A DNA stretch of 33,209 nt from Lachnospiraceae bacterium (GTDB taxonomy: Bacteria; Bacillota; Clostridia; Lachnospirales; Lachnospiraceae), in contig JAFYCS010000028.1 of NCBI GenBank assembly GCA_017539565.1, positions 1-33,209 of the forward strand, read 5' to 3'. Positions 13,861 to 23,062 of the stretch are shown piece after piece. A model generated the notes under the pieces. The model saw nothing but the letters and a program-made list of their open reading frames with translations, did not search any database and had not been told where the DNA came from. Position numbers and translations under genes: made by a program. Position 1 is the first letter of the stretch. Each line of letters begins with the position of its first letter.

Positions 13861-15864
13861 ATGAAAAAAGCGATCATAAGTACATTGATGATAATGTCTG
13901 CTGCAGCGGCTGTTGTGGGCAGCGCAGGCACAGCGTCCGATAAAGCTGAAGCGGGAATGACACAGAAAGGAGCAGGCTTTATGTCTGAAGCACCGGACGA
14001 TGCACAGAACGGCAGTGGAGTGCAGGATGCTGATGCTGAACGCGTATACTGCCTGGCTTCCGTAAGCAAGGTCTATGCAGCGGCAGCAGTCATGCAGCTT
14101 GCGGACAGGGGACTGGTAGACATTGATGCGCCGGTCACGGAATACATCCCGGATTTTAAGATGGCAGATCCAAGATATAAGGATATCACGGTCAGGATGC
14201 TGATGGATCATACTTCAGGCATTATGGGAACGACGCTTATCAACGAAACACTGTATGCGGATCATGATGTTGATGCGGAAAGCATTCTGCTTGGAAACCT
14301 GGCGAAACAGAGGCTGAAGGCAGATCCCGGAGAATATGCGGCATACTGTAACGATGGTTTCGGCCTGCTGCAGATCATTGTAAGGAACGTCAGCGGCATG
14401 AGCTATACCGATTTTATTACAAATGAATTGGCGGCTTCCATCGGCTTAAGTCACACAGGAACGCCGGAAAATGCTGCATTACTTGGGGATCCGGTCAGTG
14501 TATATGTGGGCGGCCTTCCGAATGATTATGAATACTGTATGGACTTCGGTTCCGGCGGCATCTGCGCCACTGCATCAGATGTGGCGGTATTCGGAAGTTC
14601 CTTCTTTAACGGCAGTGACAGCCTGATAAGTCCGGGGCTGGCAGATGAAATGAAAGAATGCTGGACGGATTCTGATAATGCATATCTTGACGGCTGCGGT
14701 CTGGGCTGGGATTATGTCGAGTCCCTTAAGTATGAGCGTGAGGGCGTTCAGGTGCTTGGCAAGGGCGGTGATGTGCGGACCATGCATTCCCATTTGATGG
14801 TTGCCCCGGATGAAAAGATAAGCGTGGCTGTTTTATCAAGCGGCGGAGGAAGTCAGTTTTGCGAGCTCATGTGTGAAGCTTTGCTTGATACTGCGCTTGA
14901 AGAGCAGGGGATAGCAGTGCAGGATCTTAAGCCGGTCGATGTAAATATTGTAGAGAATGTTCCCGAAGAAATAAAACAGTATGCGGGATACTATAGTTTC
15001 AATGATGCTCCTGCTGTGGGGCTTGCCAAAGTGAGCTTTCCCGGTCAGGGATCGATGCTTCTTGAGGTTGAAACCTTTGACGGAAGGAATACACAGGCAT
15101 ATTTTAAATATACAGATTGCGGCGGTTTTGTGGAGGTCAGCGAAAGCGGCGTGATCAGGAAGGATCAGAGAGTACTTTATTTCGAAGAGCAGGATGATGG
15201 CAGAGTATATATTGCTGCTGAGAAATATACGGAGAAGGCTGAACTGGGGGCGTACCTACAGAACCAATACATAGCGGAGCGTGTGGAGGCTAATCCGGTA
15301 AATGAGAAAGTTAAGGCGGCATGGGAATACAGATGCTCGGTTCCCATGGCCGCGTATACTGACCGTTATTCTTCGACCGTATATGATTCCCCCTTTGTGT
15401 TCATGAAGATTCCCGAAGACCTCCCGGGCTATGTTCTGGTCGGAACAGGACTGGGAAGCCGCCTGCTTAAGATAAAGGATGAGGTGACAGCGGTCGCCTT
15501 CCAGACCTTGCCCTGCTCTGCAAACAGGGATCTGCTGGATCTTTGTGTGAATAGTGACGGCACCGTCGAAGTATCCTATGGTAATTCCTATGTATCTCTG
15601 GCGGAGGTTCCTGAGTTTACGTCTGACATAACGGAAGTAAGGCTTACAAGCGATAAAGCTTCCTGGTACAGGATCAGTGACGGTATGGCCTATGAAGTGA
15701 TAACAGCAGACTGTCCGGATGACGTGGTAATCTATGTATATAACAAATTCTTCGAACCGGTTTATACAACGCATTATATTGATGCCGGTGAAGAAATCAA
15801 TCTTCCGGTGGGCGGCTTTATAGTCTTCCTTGGTCAGAGCGGCCAGACCGTTACGATAAACTGA
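13861..15864 (+). CDS. Secreted serine hydrolase of the beta-lactamase/PBP4* family
   Basis: 667 residues with an export signal (MKKAIIST then a hydrophobic core, cleavage after about residue 22). Catalytic motifs are SVSK (Ser67, Lys70), YCN (162-164) and KGG (301-303), the SxxK, YxN and KxG triad of class C-type serine hydrolases. Only about 45 residues separate the signal from SxxK, shorter than usual, so the first strands of the fold may be shortened. Residues from about 375 form an extra domain I do not recognise. The gene lies 12 bp after the permease with AGAGGTG upstream, so it belongs to the ABC operon. A role on peptidoglycan peptides or an esterase role is possible; beta-lactam resistance is not shown. 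Confidence 0.82.
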   Translation: MKKAIISTLMIMSAAAAVVGSAGTASDKAEAGMTQKGAGFMSEAPDDAQNGSGVQDADAERVYCLASVSKVYAAAAVMQLADRGLVDIDAPVTEYIPDFKMADPRYKDITVRMLMDHTSGIMGTTLINETLYADHDVDAESILLGNLAKQRLKADPGEYAAYCNDGFGLLQIIVRNVSGMSYTDFITNELAASIGLSHTGTPENAALLGDPVSVYVGGLPNDYEYCMDFGSGGICATASDVAVFGSSFFNGSDSLISPGLADEMKECWTDSDNAYLDGCGLGWDYVESLKYEREGVQVLGKGGDVRTMHSHLMVAPDEKISVAVLSSGGGSQFCELMCEALLDTALEEQGIAVQDLKPVDVNIVENVPEEIKQYAGYYSFNDAPAVGLAKVSFPGQGSMLLEVETFDGRNTQAYFKYTDCGGFVEVSESGVIRKDQRVLYFEEQDDGRVYIAAEKYTEKAELGAYLQNQYIAERVEANPVNEKVKAAWEYRCSVPMAAYTDRYSSTVYDSPFVFMKIPEDLPGYVLVGTGLGSRLLKIKDEVTAVAFQTLPCSANRDLLDLCVNSDGTVEVSYGNSYVSLAEVPEFTSDITEVRLTSDKASWYRISDGMAYEVITADCPDDVVIYVYNKFFEPVYTTHYIDAGEEINLPVGGFIVFLGQSGQTVTIN

Positions 15865-15877
15865 TAAATATGAAAAA

Positions 15878-15901
15878 GGGGACGGTTTGATAACCGTCCC
15901 C
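15878..15901. repeat. GGGGACGGTT inverted repeat, copy 4 (minimal hairpin)
   Basis: GGGGACGGTT (15878-15887) and AACCGTCCCC (15892-15901) are perfect complements around the loop TGAT. The arms match the outer arms of copy 1. It begins 13 bp after the serine hydrolase stop and may terminate that operon, but the bases after the stem (TTGATAACG) are not a T run. Confidence 0.75.
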
Positions 15902-16050
15902 TTGATAACGTGCAGTTTTTTAGCCTGCTACATACAGGACATGGAATTTACGCTACCCGGAGGAGACATGTGACCGCCGGCATCAATCTGCCCGGCTTCA
16001 TTGACAGCAGATTCCAGAAGATATATATTGTAATTGCACGGGAGGGCATT

Positions 16051-16575
16051 ATGAAAAAGGTTGAAGCTCCTGACGGAAAGCTGGAATTTAAGTTTTGCGT
16101 TGAAGTAAATGAAGGGTACAACAGGACCACCAGATCCGTATACGAAAATGCATCAGGTGAGTATTATCTGGTCGAGTCTGAAGAATACCATATCGGATCA
16201 GCATATGATTATGTTGATGTATATTATGCCCTGGAAAAAGGCGAAGCTGAATATTTTGAGAAGATTGCCTTAGATGCAGAACAAAGGAAAAAAGAAGAAG
16301 CTCTTGAACGTGAAAGGATCGCGCGGGAAGATCAGGAGCGGATGCTGACTACAGGCGGCGATCGGTATTTTTATAAGAAAAAACGAAGTGATACTGTCTG
16401 GTGGCTAAAAGAGAGCGGAGATGACCATAAGTTTTCTTTTGATAAAGAAACGGTCTATGACCTTATGAGAGATTATCCGGATAAACTCACTCCTGAGCAG
16501 AAGGAGATATTTGATAAAGAAAATCCGTTCTGGGCGAAGCGCCTTCAGAAGAAAGCAGAACAGAGAATGACTTGA
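16051..16575 (+). CDS. Small charged protein of unknown function
   Basis: 174 residues, no signal peptide or membrane span. The first 60 residues contain KLEFKFCVEVNEGYN and an acidic Tyr-rich stretch. Residues 65-98 are a likely coiled coil (EQRKKEEALERERIAREDQE). The C-terminal part has DTVWWLKE and PEQKEIFDKENPFWAKRL. I do not recognise the family. The ATG follows GGGAGG at 16040-16045. A GTG at 15970, in frame and preceded by GGAGGAG, would add 27 residues. The stop directly abuts the ATG of the hybrid kinase, so the two are almost certainly co-translated and may work together. Confidence 0.65.
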   Translation: MKKVEAPDGKLEFKFCVEVNEGYNRTTRSVYENASGEYYLVESEEYHIGSAYDYVDVYYALEKGEAEYFEKIALDAEQRKKEEALERERIAREDQERMLTTGGDRYFYKKKRSDTVWWLKESGDDHKFSFDKETVYDLMRDYPDKLTPEQKEIFDKENPFWAKRLQKKAEQRMT

Positions 16576-19122
16576 ATGGGAAATCAGAACATTAAAAAGA
16601 TCTTTATTATCCTTGTCAACGTGATCATTATGGCTGCCATATTGATCTTTGTTGTGATATATTCTGGAATTGCCAGCCGGGATTCATACCGTATCCAGAT
16701 AGAACATTTTGAGAATACCACTGTTACCATGGAACGGGTGACGGAAAACTATCTGGAAGGAGAGCAGAACATCTGCGATGTATGGGCTCACTATATCAGC
16801 AGTAAAAACATGACTATGGAAGAAGCGGCAGCGTATATCCGTGCCTCCCATGTGCTGGCAAATGCTTCGGCTCATCTGATCAGCCTGGATACCCTCACGG
16901 GGCTTTCTACACGCCCCAAACAGGGAACGGAAGATGACTATGCTGTTTCCTACGAACGTGTACATATCCTGGATAAGATGGAACTGGATGAAAAGATCGG
17001 GAATTCCATAAATATTACCCGCGCATACACAAATCCTATGAATGGAGAGCAGTCGCTGGCTTTCTGCAATATGGTAACGCTCTATGATCCGGAGAGTCAG
17101 ACCTCAAATAAGGCAGCTCTTCTGCGTGTTATCCCCATTTATGAGCTTGAAAAGAAATGGGTATTTCCACAGACAGAGCTTGTAAACGCTGCGCTGTCCA
17201 TGATCGACGGTAACGGTGATTATATCCTTAAGGGGAACAGTTTTAAAAACTCCAGTTTTTATGAGTTCTATAAATCTTATAATCAGACGGACGAACAGAC
17301 CTGCCGGCAGGTGTTTGAAAAGATCATGTCATCAACGGGCTCTGTTTCAATGCTGGATTCCCACGGGCAGGAGTGCATACTTGCCTATACTCCCGTTACG
17401 GATACTGCCGGGTGGACACTCCTTGGACTGGTACCGTCTAAGGACCTGCAGGCAGATGAAGAGAACTGGATGCTATTCGGAGTGGTCTCTGTCGGTCTGC
17501 TGATATTGTTTATCTTTGATATGTTCTATATGCTTACTCTTAACAAGCGTCTGATCCTCACAGCCAGGGAAGCTGATGCAGCAAATAAGGCAAAGACCGA
17601 TTTCCTTTCCACCATGTCACACGACATCCGTACTCCCATGAATGCCATCATAGGCCTTACGACCATAGCCGGTAAAAATCTGGGAGATCCGCAGTCGACA
17701 GCTGATAACTTAAGGAAGATCAGCCTTGCCAGCAATCATCTGCTGACGCTGATCAACGATATCCTGGATATATCTAAGGTGGAGAGCGGAAAGCTGAAAC
17801 TCAGTCCCCTGACATTCTCCATAGTGGAAACGGTGGAGAATCTCGTAAATATCTCACAGCCCATGATCAGGGAAAAGAATCTTGAATTCAGTTTCCATAT
17901 CAACCGTATGGAAAAGGAATATCTGTATGCAGACCAGCTGCGTCTTAATCAGATTTATATCAATATACTCTCCAATGCTATCAAGTATACCGAACCCGGC
18001 GGATGTGTCAGCATAGAGATGCGTGAGGAAAAGAGCGATGCCCCCGGCTGCGTACGCCTGGTATACGTCGTGGCTGATACGGGCATAGGCATGAGCAGGG
18101 AATACATGGAGACCATGTATCAGCCCTTCTCACGCCAGATAGACAGCCGCGTCAACAGCATACAGGGAACAGGCCTTGGCCTGGCTATAACAAAACAGAT
18201 GGTGGATCTGATGGGTGGGACCATCGACTGCGAGAGTGAACCGGGAAAGGGTACGACTTTTACCGTCACGCTGGATATCCCTGCAGCCGACAGGCAGAGG
18301 GAAGATATGCAGCTTGATGCTGTTGACGTTCTGTTAGTGGATGATGATGAGATCATGCTTAAGACTGGAGTTGACACACTTGAGGAACTTGGTGCGGTAG
18401 CAGAGCAGGCACAGAGCGGTCTGGAGGCCCTGGGTATGATCGAGCACAGGCACCTTTCAGGCAAGGATTACGATGTGATCATTGTTGACTGGAAAATGCC
18501 GGAAGTTGACGGCATAGATACCATTAAACGTATACGCACGGAGATAGGTGCGGATACCCCGATCCTTCTTATTTCCGCATATGACTGGTCGGATATTGAA
18601 GATAAGGCAAAGGAGGCCGGTGCTAACGGCTTCGTCAGTAAGCCTCTTTTCCGCTCAACGATCTATGATAAGCTCAATGATCTTATGGGTAAGGAGTCAA
18701 AATCCGTGGAACCGGAGGATGATACTTCCGATCTGGAGGGCCTTAACATACTGGTGGCTGAAGATAATGATATTAACTGGGAGATAATCTCCGCTATGCT
18801 GGACATGTTCGGGATCACTACAGAACGTGCGGAAAACGGACGCATCTGTGTGGATAAGATACGCGAGGCTAAGGGCAGTTATACCATGGTCTTTATGGAC
18901 GTGCAGATGCCTGAGATGAACGGTCTGGATGCGACGAGAGCCATAAGGAAGCTTGAGGATCCCGTGGCGGCATCCGTTCCCATCGTTGCCATGACGGCGG
19001 ATGCATTTTCGGAAAACGTCACGGAATGTCTGAATGCGGGAATGAACGGGCATATTGCAAAGCCTGTAGATATAAAATTAGTCATCAAGGAAATACGAAG
19101 GATACAGGAAGGAAAACTATGA
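16576..19122 (+). CDS. Cache-type hybrid histidine kinase with two receiver domains
   Basis: 848 residues. Spans at about 9-33 and 298-320 enclose an extracellular region of about 265 residues ending in ECILAYTPVTDTAGWTLLGL, typical of double-Cache sensors. The kinase core has His349 in STMSHDIRTPMNA, N box NILSNAIKYTEP, DTGIGM and GTGLGLAIT. Two receivers follow: VLLVDDDE with phospho-acceptor Asp638 (VDWKMPEVDG), and ILVAEDN with Asp775 (MDVQMPEMNG). No Hpt domain is present, so a separate one would be needed for onward transfer. The gene abuts the small protein upstream and overlaps the binding lipoprotein by 4 bp. That coupling suggests the lipoprotein presents a ligand to the Cache domain. 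Confidence 0.92.
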   Translation: MGNQNIKKIFIILVNVIIMAAILIFVVIYSGIASRDSYRIQIEHFENTTVTMERVTENYLEGEQNICDVWAHYISSKNMTMEEAAAYIRASHVLANASAHLISLDTLTGLSTRPKQGTEDDYAVSYERVHILDKMELDEKIGNSINITRAYTNPMNGEQSLAFCNMVTLYDPESQTSNKAALLRVIPIYELEKKWVFPQTELVNAALSMIDGNGDYILKGNSFKNSSFYEFYKSYNQTDEQTCRQVFEKIMSSTGSVSMLDSHGQECILAYTPVTDTAGWTLLGLVPSKDLQADEENWMLFGVVSVGLLILFIFDMFYMLTLNKRLILTAREADAANKAKTDFLSTMSHDIRTPMNAIIGLTTIAGKNLGDPQSTADNLRKISLASNHLLTLINDILDISKVESGKLKLSPLTFSIVETVENLVNISQPMIREKNLEFSFHINRMEKEYLYADQLRLNQIYINILSNAIKYTEPGGCVSIEMREEKSDAPGCVRLVYVVADTGIGMSREYMETMYQPFSRQIDSRVNSIQGTGLGLAITKQMVDLMGGTIDCESEPGKGTTFTVTLDIPAADRQREDMQLDAVDVLLVDDDEIMLKTGVDTLEELGAVAEQAQSGLEALGMIEHRHLSGKDYDVIIVDWKMPEVDGIDTIKRIRTEIGADTPILLISAYDWSDIEDKAKEAGANGFVSKPLFRSTIYDKLNDLMGKESKSVEPEDDTSDLEGLNILVAEDNDINWEIISAMLDMFGITTERAENGRICVDKIREAKGSYTMVFMDVQMPEMNGLDATRAIRKLEDPVAASVPIVAMTADAFSENVTECLNAGMNGHIAKPVDIKLVIKEIRRIQEGKL

Positions 19123-20429
19123 TCATGAAAAAGAGAGCGTGCGGAATACTTTTGACGTTGATTATGATCCCGGGGCTGGCAGGATGCACCACCGGGAAGC
19201 CGGAGCCGGAGCAGACGGTTCAGGAGGGCTTCAAGCCGTCCCTGGATACTTCCGTAAGCGGACATATAGATGTCTACGGCGGTTACGACAACTTTGAGGC
19301 ACTGGAGGCTGAATTTGACCGTTTCAACGCATATTATCCCAATGTTGAGATGACGTACACGAAGATTGACGATTATAACAATATGATCGGTACGATACTT
19401 AACGGAAACGACGCTCCTGATATCTATGTCAATTATTCATGGATGTACGGAAGGGAGCAGTATCAGGCTTCCATAGATCATGCCGAGGATCTTTCGGATC
19501 CGGCACTGGGGATTGATCTTAACTGCCTCCGCAGCAATATCATCCTGAATACGGAGGATGGAAAGCTGCCGATGGTACCGGTTTTCTCAAACACCTACGG
19601 CATGCTGGTGAACAACAGTCTTTTTGAAAAAGAAGGATTGAGTGTTCCCACGAATTATCAGGAACTGGTGGCAGTGTGTGATGCGTTCCGTGAAAAGGGT
19701 TATGCAAGCCCCGTCATGGGCTTTTCCAATGAGGAGACGACCTCGCTTTTTACTCTGGCGATCTATCCTTACTTCTGCGACACTGTGGCAGATGATGCGG
19801 AGGCAGTTGGTAAACTTAACGCCCTTGATCCTTCAGCAGGTGAGTATATGCGTCCTGCACTTGAGAAGATCACGCAGTTTATAAATGACGGATGTGTTAA
19901 CCTTGACGTCTGTGCAGAGATCGAGAACAACTACGATGCAGTGATCCTGCGTTTTTTTGAAGGTGACGTGCCCATGATGGCGGGCTCCGGAGATACCGTA
20001 TCAGGAACCGCGAAACGCGAGAGCCGTTCCGAGGCATTTACCGCCAATCCCTTTAAATACAGCTTTGTCCCGATCCCTATGTCTGATGACGGCGCCAACT
20101 TCCTTGACATGCCCAATCTCCAGTTCTCCGTCAACAAAGACAGTGCGGATCTTAACATGGCCAATGAGTTTATGCGCTTTCTGGTCACATCAGAAGAATT
20201 TAATAATATGGCGCAGATAAAGGGGCTTATGTCGCCGACAAAAGACCTGTCATTTAACAGCATGTATGCGGCATTCGAGTCTGTTCCGGAATCACGTATC
20301 CTGTCGCCGGAGGAATTCGGGCTCGCAGATGATGCGGTCAAAGAGTTAAGACAGGCGGTTTACGGTGTCGCTACCGGGGCCATGACCATAGATGAAGCGG
20401 TGGCCGCTTACGGCACTTTAGCACAGTAG
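19119..20429 (+). CDS. ABC-type solute-binding lipoprotein without a permease
   Basis: 436 residues with signal MIMKKRACG, a hydrophobic core and lipobox LAGC (Cys23). The mature part resembles family 1 (sugar-type) extracellular binding proteins: FNAYYPNVEMTYTKIDDYNN, NDAPDIYVN, GMLVNNSLFEKEGLSVPTNY and a late FLVTSEEFNNMAQIKG. The ATG overlaps the kinase stop (ATGA) with GGAAGG upstream, so an earlier in-frame start inside the kinase is not needed. No permease or ATPase gene is near, so a sensing role with the adjacent Cache kinase is more likely than uptake. It could still serve a permease encoded elsewhere. Confidence 0.88.
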   Translation: MIMKKRACGILLTLIMIPGLAGCTTGKPEPEQTVQEGFKPSLDTSVSGHIDVYGGYDNFEALEAEFDRFNAYYPNVEMTYTKIDDYNNMIGTILNGNDAPDIYVNYSWMYGREQYQASIDHAEDLSDPALGIDLNCLRSNIILNTEDGKLPMVPVFSNTYGMLVNNSLFEKEGLSVPTNYQELVAVCDAFREKGYASPVMGFSNEETTSLFTLAIYPYFCDTVADDAEAVGKLNALDPSAGEYMRPALEKITQFINDGCVNLDVCAEIENNYDAVILRFFEGDVPMMAGSGDTVSGTAKRESRSEAFTANPFKYSFVPIPMSDDGANFLDMPNLQFSVNKDSADLNMANEFMRFLVTSEEFNNMAQIKGLMSPTKDLSFNSMYAAFESVPESRILSPEEFGLADDAVKELRQAVYGVATGAMTIDEAVAAYGTLAQ

Positions 20430-20449
20430 ATGCCGGATGTAATGGGTTA

Positions 20450-20478
20450 TTGTATCATCCGTACAAAAAGGGTATAAT
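20450..20478 (+). promoter_or_regulatory. Promoter of the EAL gene
   Basis: TTGTAT (20450-20455), a 17-bp spacer and a perfect TATAAT (20473-20478) lie about 44 bp before the EAL start. The EAL gene can therefore be expressed apart from the kinase/binding-protein operon. Confidence 0.65.
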
Positions 20479-20521
20479 AGTCGATAAAACAGAAAGTTTT
20501 GAAGAAAAGAGATAACTGATC

Positions 20522-21229
20522 ATGATCTATTATGACGACCTGCCTTTAGATGAAGATATATTAAAAGCCCTTGGAGAATTATCCATCAACTATGTGTTCC
20601 AGCCGATCTTTCAGGCAGACGGAAAGACGATCTATGCATGGGAGGCGCTGATGCGCCCAACGGATATGTCAGTAACGGAGCTTATAGATGAGTATGCTAA
20701 GAAAGATAAACTCCATGTACTTGAGGTGGCGACCTTCTTCGGTGCCATGCAGGCGTATTTCCTGAGGGGATATACGGAACGTGTTTCCATAAATTCCTTC
20801 CCTTCAGACTGTATGAAGAATGAGGAGGCGGATGCATTCCTGGGATATTTCGGAGAAGAGATACGCGGCAGGATGATCATCGAGAATCTTGAGTATCCCT
20901 ACTTTTCGCCGGAGCACTGGAAAGAAAAGGACAGGTCCGTAAGAGCTATGGATAACCTGCTGTCGGTAGATGATTTCGGCAGCGGTATCAATGATATAGA
21001 AAAAGTGAACCTTATGAATCCGCATATCGTAAAGCTTGACAGAAGCCTGATATCGGGCATCGATCATATAAAGGAAAAGCAGGACAACGTAAGACAGCTG
21101 GTACTGGATTTCCATTCAAAGGGAATGCTGGTAGTTGCAGAGGGCGTCGAAGAGAAAGAAGAGTTCGACTATCTCGTGGGGCTTGGCGTTGACCTGTATC
21201 AGGGCTTTTATCTGGCACGTCCTGCATGA
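20522..21229 (+). CDS. Stand-alone EAL-domain c-di-GMP phosphodiesterase
   Basis: 235 residues forming only an EAL domain. The expected metal, substrate and catalytic residues are present: Glu41 (EALMRP), Asn91 (INSF), Glu121 (IIENLEYP), Asp150-Asp151 with loop DDFGSG, Lys171 (KLDRSL), Glu207 (AEGVEE) and Gln227 (YQGFY). It should cleave c-di-GMP to pGpG in the cytoplasm. There is no attached sensor or receiver domain, so control would come from transcription or a partner protein. It follows the kinase/binding-protein pair but has its own promoter. Its stop converges with the ABC exporter gene, 25 bp away, with no clear terminator between. Confidence 0.88.
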   Translation: MIYYDDLPLDEDILKALGELSINYVFQPIFQADGKTIYAWEALMRPTDMSVTELIDEYAKKDKLHVLEVATFFGAMQAYFLRGYTERVSINSFPSDCMKNEEADAFLGYFGEEIRGRMIIENLEYPYFSPEHWKEKDRSVRAMDNLLSVDDFGSGINDIEKVNLMNPHIVKLDRSLISGIDHIKEKQDNVRQLVLDFHSKGMLVVAEGVEEKEEFDYLVGLGVDLYQGFYLARPA

Positions 21230-21254
21230 CACAGAGACGTTCCTGTAAAAGCAT

Positions 21255-23033
21255 TTATTCAAACTGGCTTCTGTACAGTTTGTAATATGCTCCCTTCCTG
21301 CTCATCAATACATCGTGATTACCTTGCTCGATAACGTCGCCGTGTTCCATTACGATGATGTTATCGGCATTTCTTATGGTGGATAATCTGTGGGCGATGA
21401 TAAAGCAGGTCTTGCCCACCATCAGTTTCTTCATTGCATCCTGAACTTTACGTTCCGTAGAAGTATCAACATTACTGGTGGCCTCATCAAGTATCAGCAT
21501 GCCCGTATCGCAGAGCATCGCCCTTGCTATGGTGATAAGCTGCTTCTGGCCTTTACTGATGTTTCCGCCGTCCTCACTGATGACTGTATTGTAACCGCCG
21601 GGAAGCTTCATGATGTAATTATGTATGTGCGCTGCCTTTGCGGCGGCTATGACCTCATCATGGGTGGCGTTTTCTTTTCCGTAGGCGATGTTATCGAAGA
21701 TGGTGCCGTTGAATACCCAGGTTTCCTGCAGTACCATGGAATAGCTCTTGCGCAGGCTCTCCATTGTGTATGCGCGGTTTTCATATCCGTCCACGCAGAT
21801 CTTTCCGCTCTGTGGATCGTAGAAGCGCATCAGCAGGTTGATCATGGTGGTCTTGCCTGCACCGGTATGTCCTACGATAGCCACGGTCTCACCGGGATGG
21901 GCTTCCATATTGAAATCGTGGAGTATGGTTTTTCCGGGGATGTATCCGAATTCAACGTCACTTACTTCAACATGTCCCTTTGCATCGGTGAGTTCCTTTG
22001 CGTTTTCAACATCCTTTACTTCTTCAATCTCATCTAAAAGCTGGAATACTCTTTCCGCAGCGGCTAATGCACTGAAGATCTCATTTATGATATTTGAGAT
22101 CTCGTTGATGGGACCGCTGAACTTACGGCTGTAGAGTATGAAGCTGGATATCTGTCCCAGGCCTACGATGTTGTACATGTACAGGATGGCGCCGCCCAGT
22201 CCTATGGCGGAAAGGCCGATGTTGCTTATCATACCGATGGTGGGGCCCATGGTCATGCCCAGGCCGTCGGCTTCTTTATAAGCTTCTGCAGCATGCCTGT
22301 TGATCTTTGAAAAGTCTTCGCATACGCGGTCTTCCTGTGCGTAAGCCAGTATGGTCTTCTGACCGGTGAACATCTCTTCGGCAAAGCCGTTCATATCACC
22401 GTAGGCGCGACTCCTTTCGCGGTAGAGGGGCTTGGTCTTCTTACCCATGTATCTGGTAAAGAGAATGGAAGCGGGGATAGTAAATACCATGCACATTACA
22501 AGCGGCAGCGATATAAGGCACATCATGATAAAGCTTCCTGCCACGGTAACGGTGCTGGTGAGTATCTGTACGATGTCGGAAGATAAGCTGGTGCAGACCA
22601 CGTCGATATCATAGGAAACACGGCTTATGATATCACCCGCAAGGTGTTTGTCAAAGTAATCTACCGGGAGGTCCATCAGTTTGTTGAACACATCCCTTCT
22701 TAAGTTGCGCGCCACCTTTCTTCCCACGCGCATCATGCCGATGTTCACCAGGAATGAAAGAATGTTGCTGCCTACATAGACTAACAGCATCAGAAGGCCG
22801 TAGCGGATCACCAGCGGCATATTGACCCTGCCCGGTCCTGCAGCTGCTTCGTTGATGGCTTTTCCGGCGAAATTAGGGCCTAAGAGATTACCGATATTGC
22901 TGGCAAATGCAAATATCAGTAAAATAATGAATACCCAGCCGTAACGCATCATATAACCGATAAGGCGCCTTAGTGTTTTTCCGGCGTTCTTCGGTTTTTG
23001 TTTTTCCCCGCCTCTGTCTCCGGGTCCCGGCAT
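21255..23033 (-). CDS. ABC exporter half-transporter with canonical Walker B
   Basis: 592 residues: an N-terminal membrane domain with about six spans (34-320) and a C-terminal ATPase. Walker A is GHTGAGKTT (388-396), Walker B ends LILDE with Glu517, and the H-loop His is 548. The signature is altered to ISKGQ (492-496). The N-terminus is polar and proline rich. The ATG has GGAGG nine bases upstream and lies 29 bp after the stop of the partner gene. With the partner's Walker B and H-loop changes, the pair fits the asymmetric heterodimeric exporters (TM287/288 or BmrCD type), usually drug or lipid exporters. Confidence 0.92.
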   Translation of the reverse strand: MPGPGDRGGEKQKPKNAGKTLRRLIGYMMRYGWVFIILLIFAFASNIGNLLGPNFAGKAINEAAAGPGRVNMPLVIRYGLLMLLVYVGSNILSFLVNIGMMRVGRKVARNLRRDVFNKLMDLPVDYFDKHLAGDIISRVSYDIDVVCTSLSSDIVQILTSTVTVAGSFIMMCLISLPLVMCMVFTIPASILFTRYMGKKTKPLYRERSRAYGDMNGFAEEMFTGQKTILAYAQEDRVCEDFSKINRHAAEAYKEADGLGMTMGPTIGMISNIGLSAIGLGGAILYMYNIVGLGQISSFILYSRKFSGPINEISNIINEIFSALAAAERVFQLLDEIEEVKDVENAKELTDAKGHVEVSDVEFGYIPGKTILHDFNMEAHPGETVAIVGHTGAGKTTMINLLMRFYDPQSGKICVDGYENRAYTMESLRKSYSMVLQETWVFNGTIFDNIAYGKENATHDEVIAAAKAAHIHNYIMKLPGGYNTVISEDGGNISKGQKQLITIARAMLCDTGMLILDEATSNVDTSTERKVQDAMKKLMVGKTCFIIAHRLSTIRNADNIIVMEHGDVIEQGNHDVLMSRKGAYYKLYRSQFE

Positions 23034-23062
23034 CTTAAATATCCTCCGTGTTAAAACAGATA

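Noticed and set aside
15878-15906. Ordinary intrinsic terminator of the serine hydrolase operon
   Set aside because: The stem is perfect but the following bases are not a T run, and the arms match the dispersed repeat family. It was therefore listed as a repeat, with termination only possible.
21390-22037. 215-codon plus-strand frame opposite the ABC exporter ATPase
   Set aside because: Antisense to conserved Walker and signature motifs, with no start signal and no recognisable fold.
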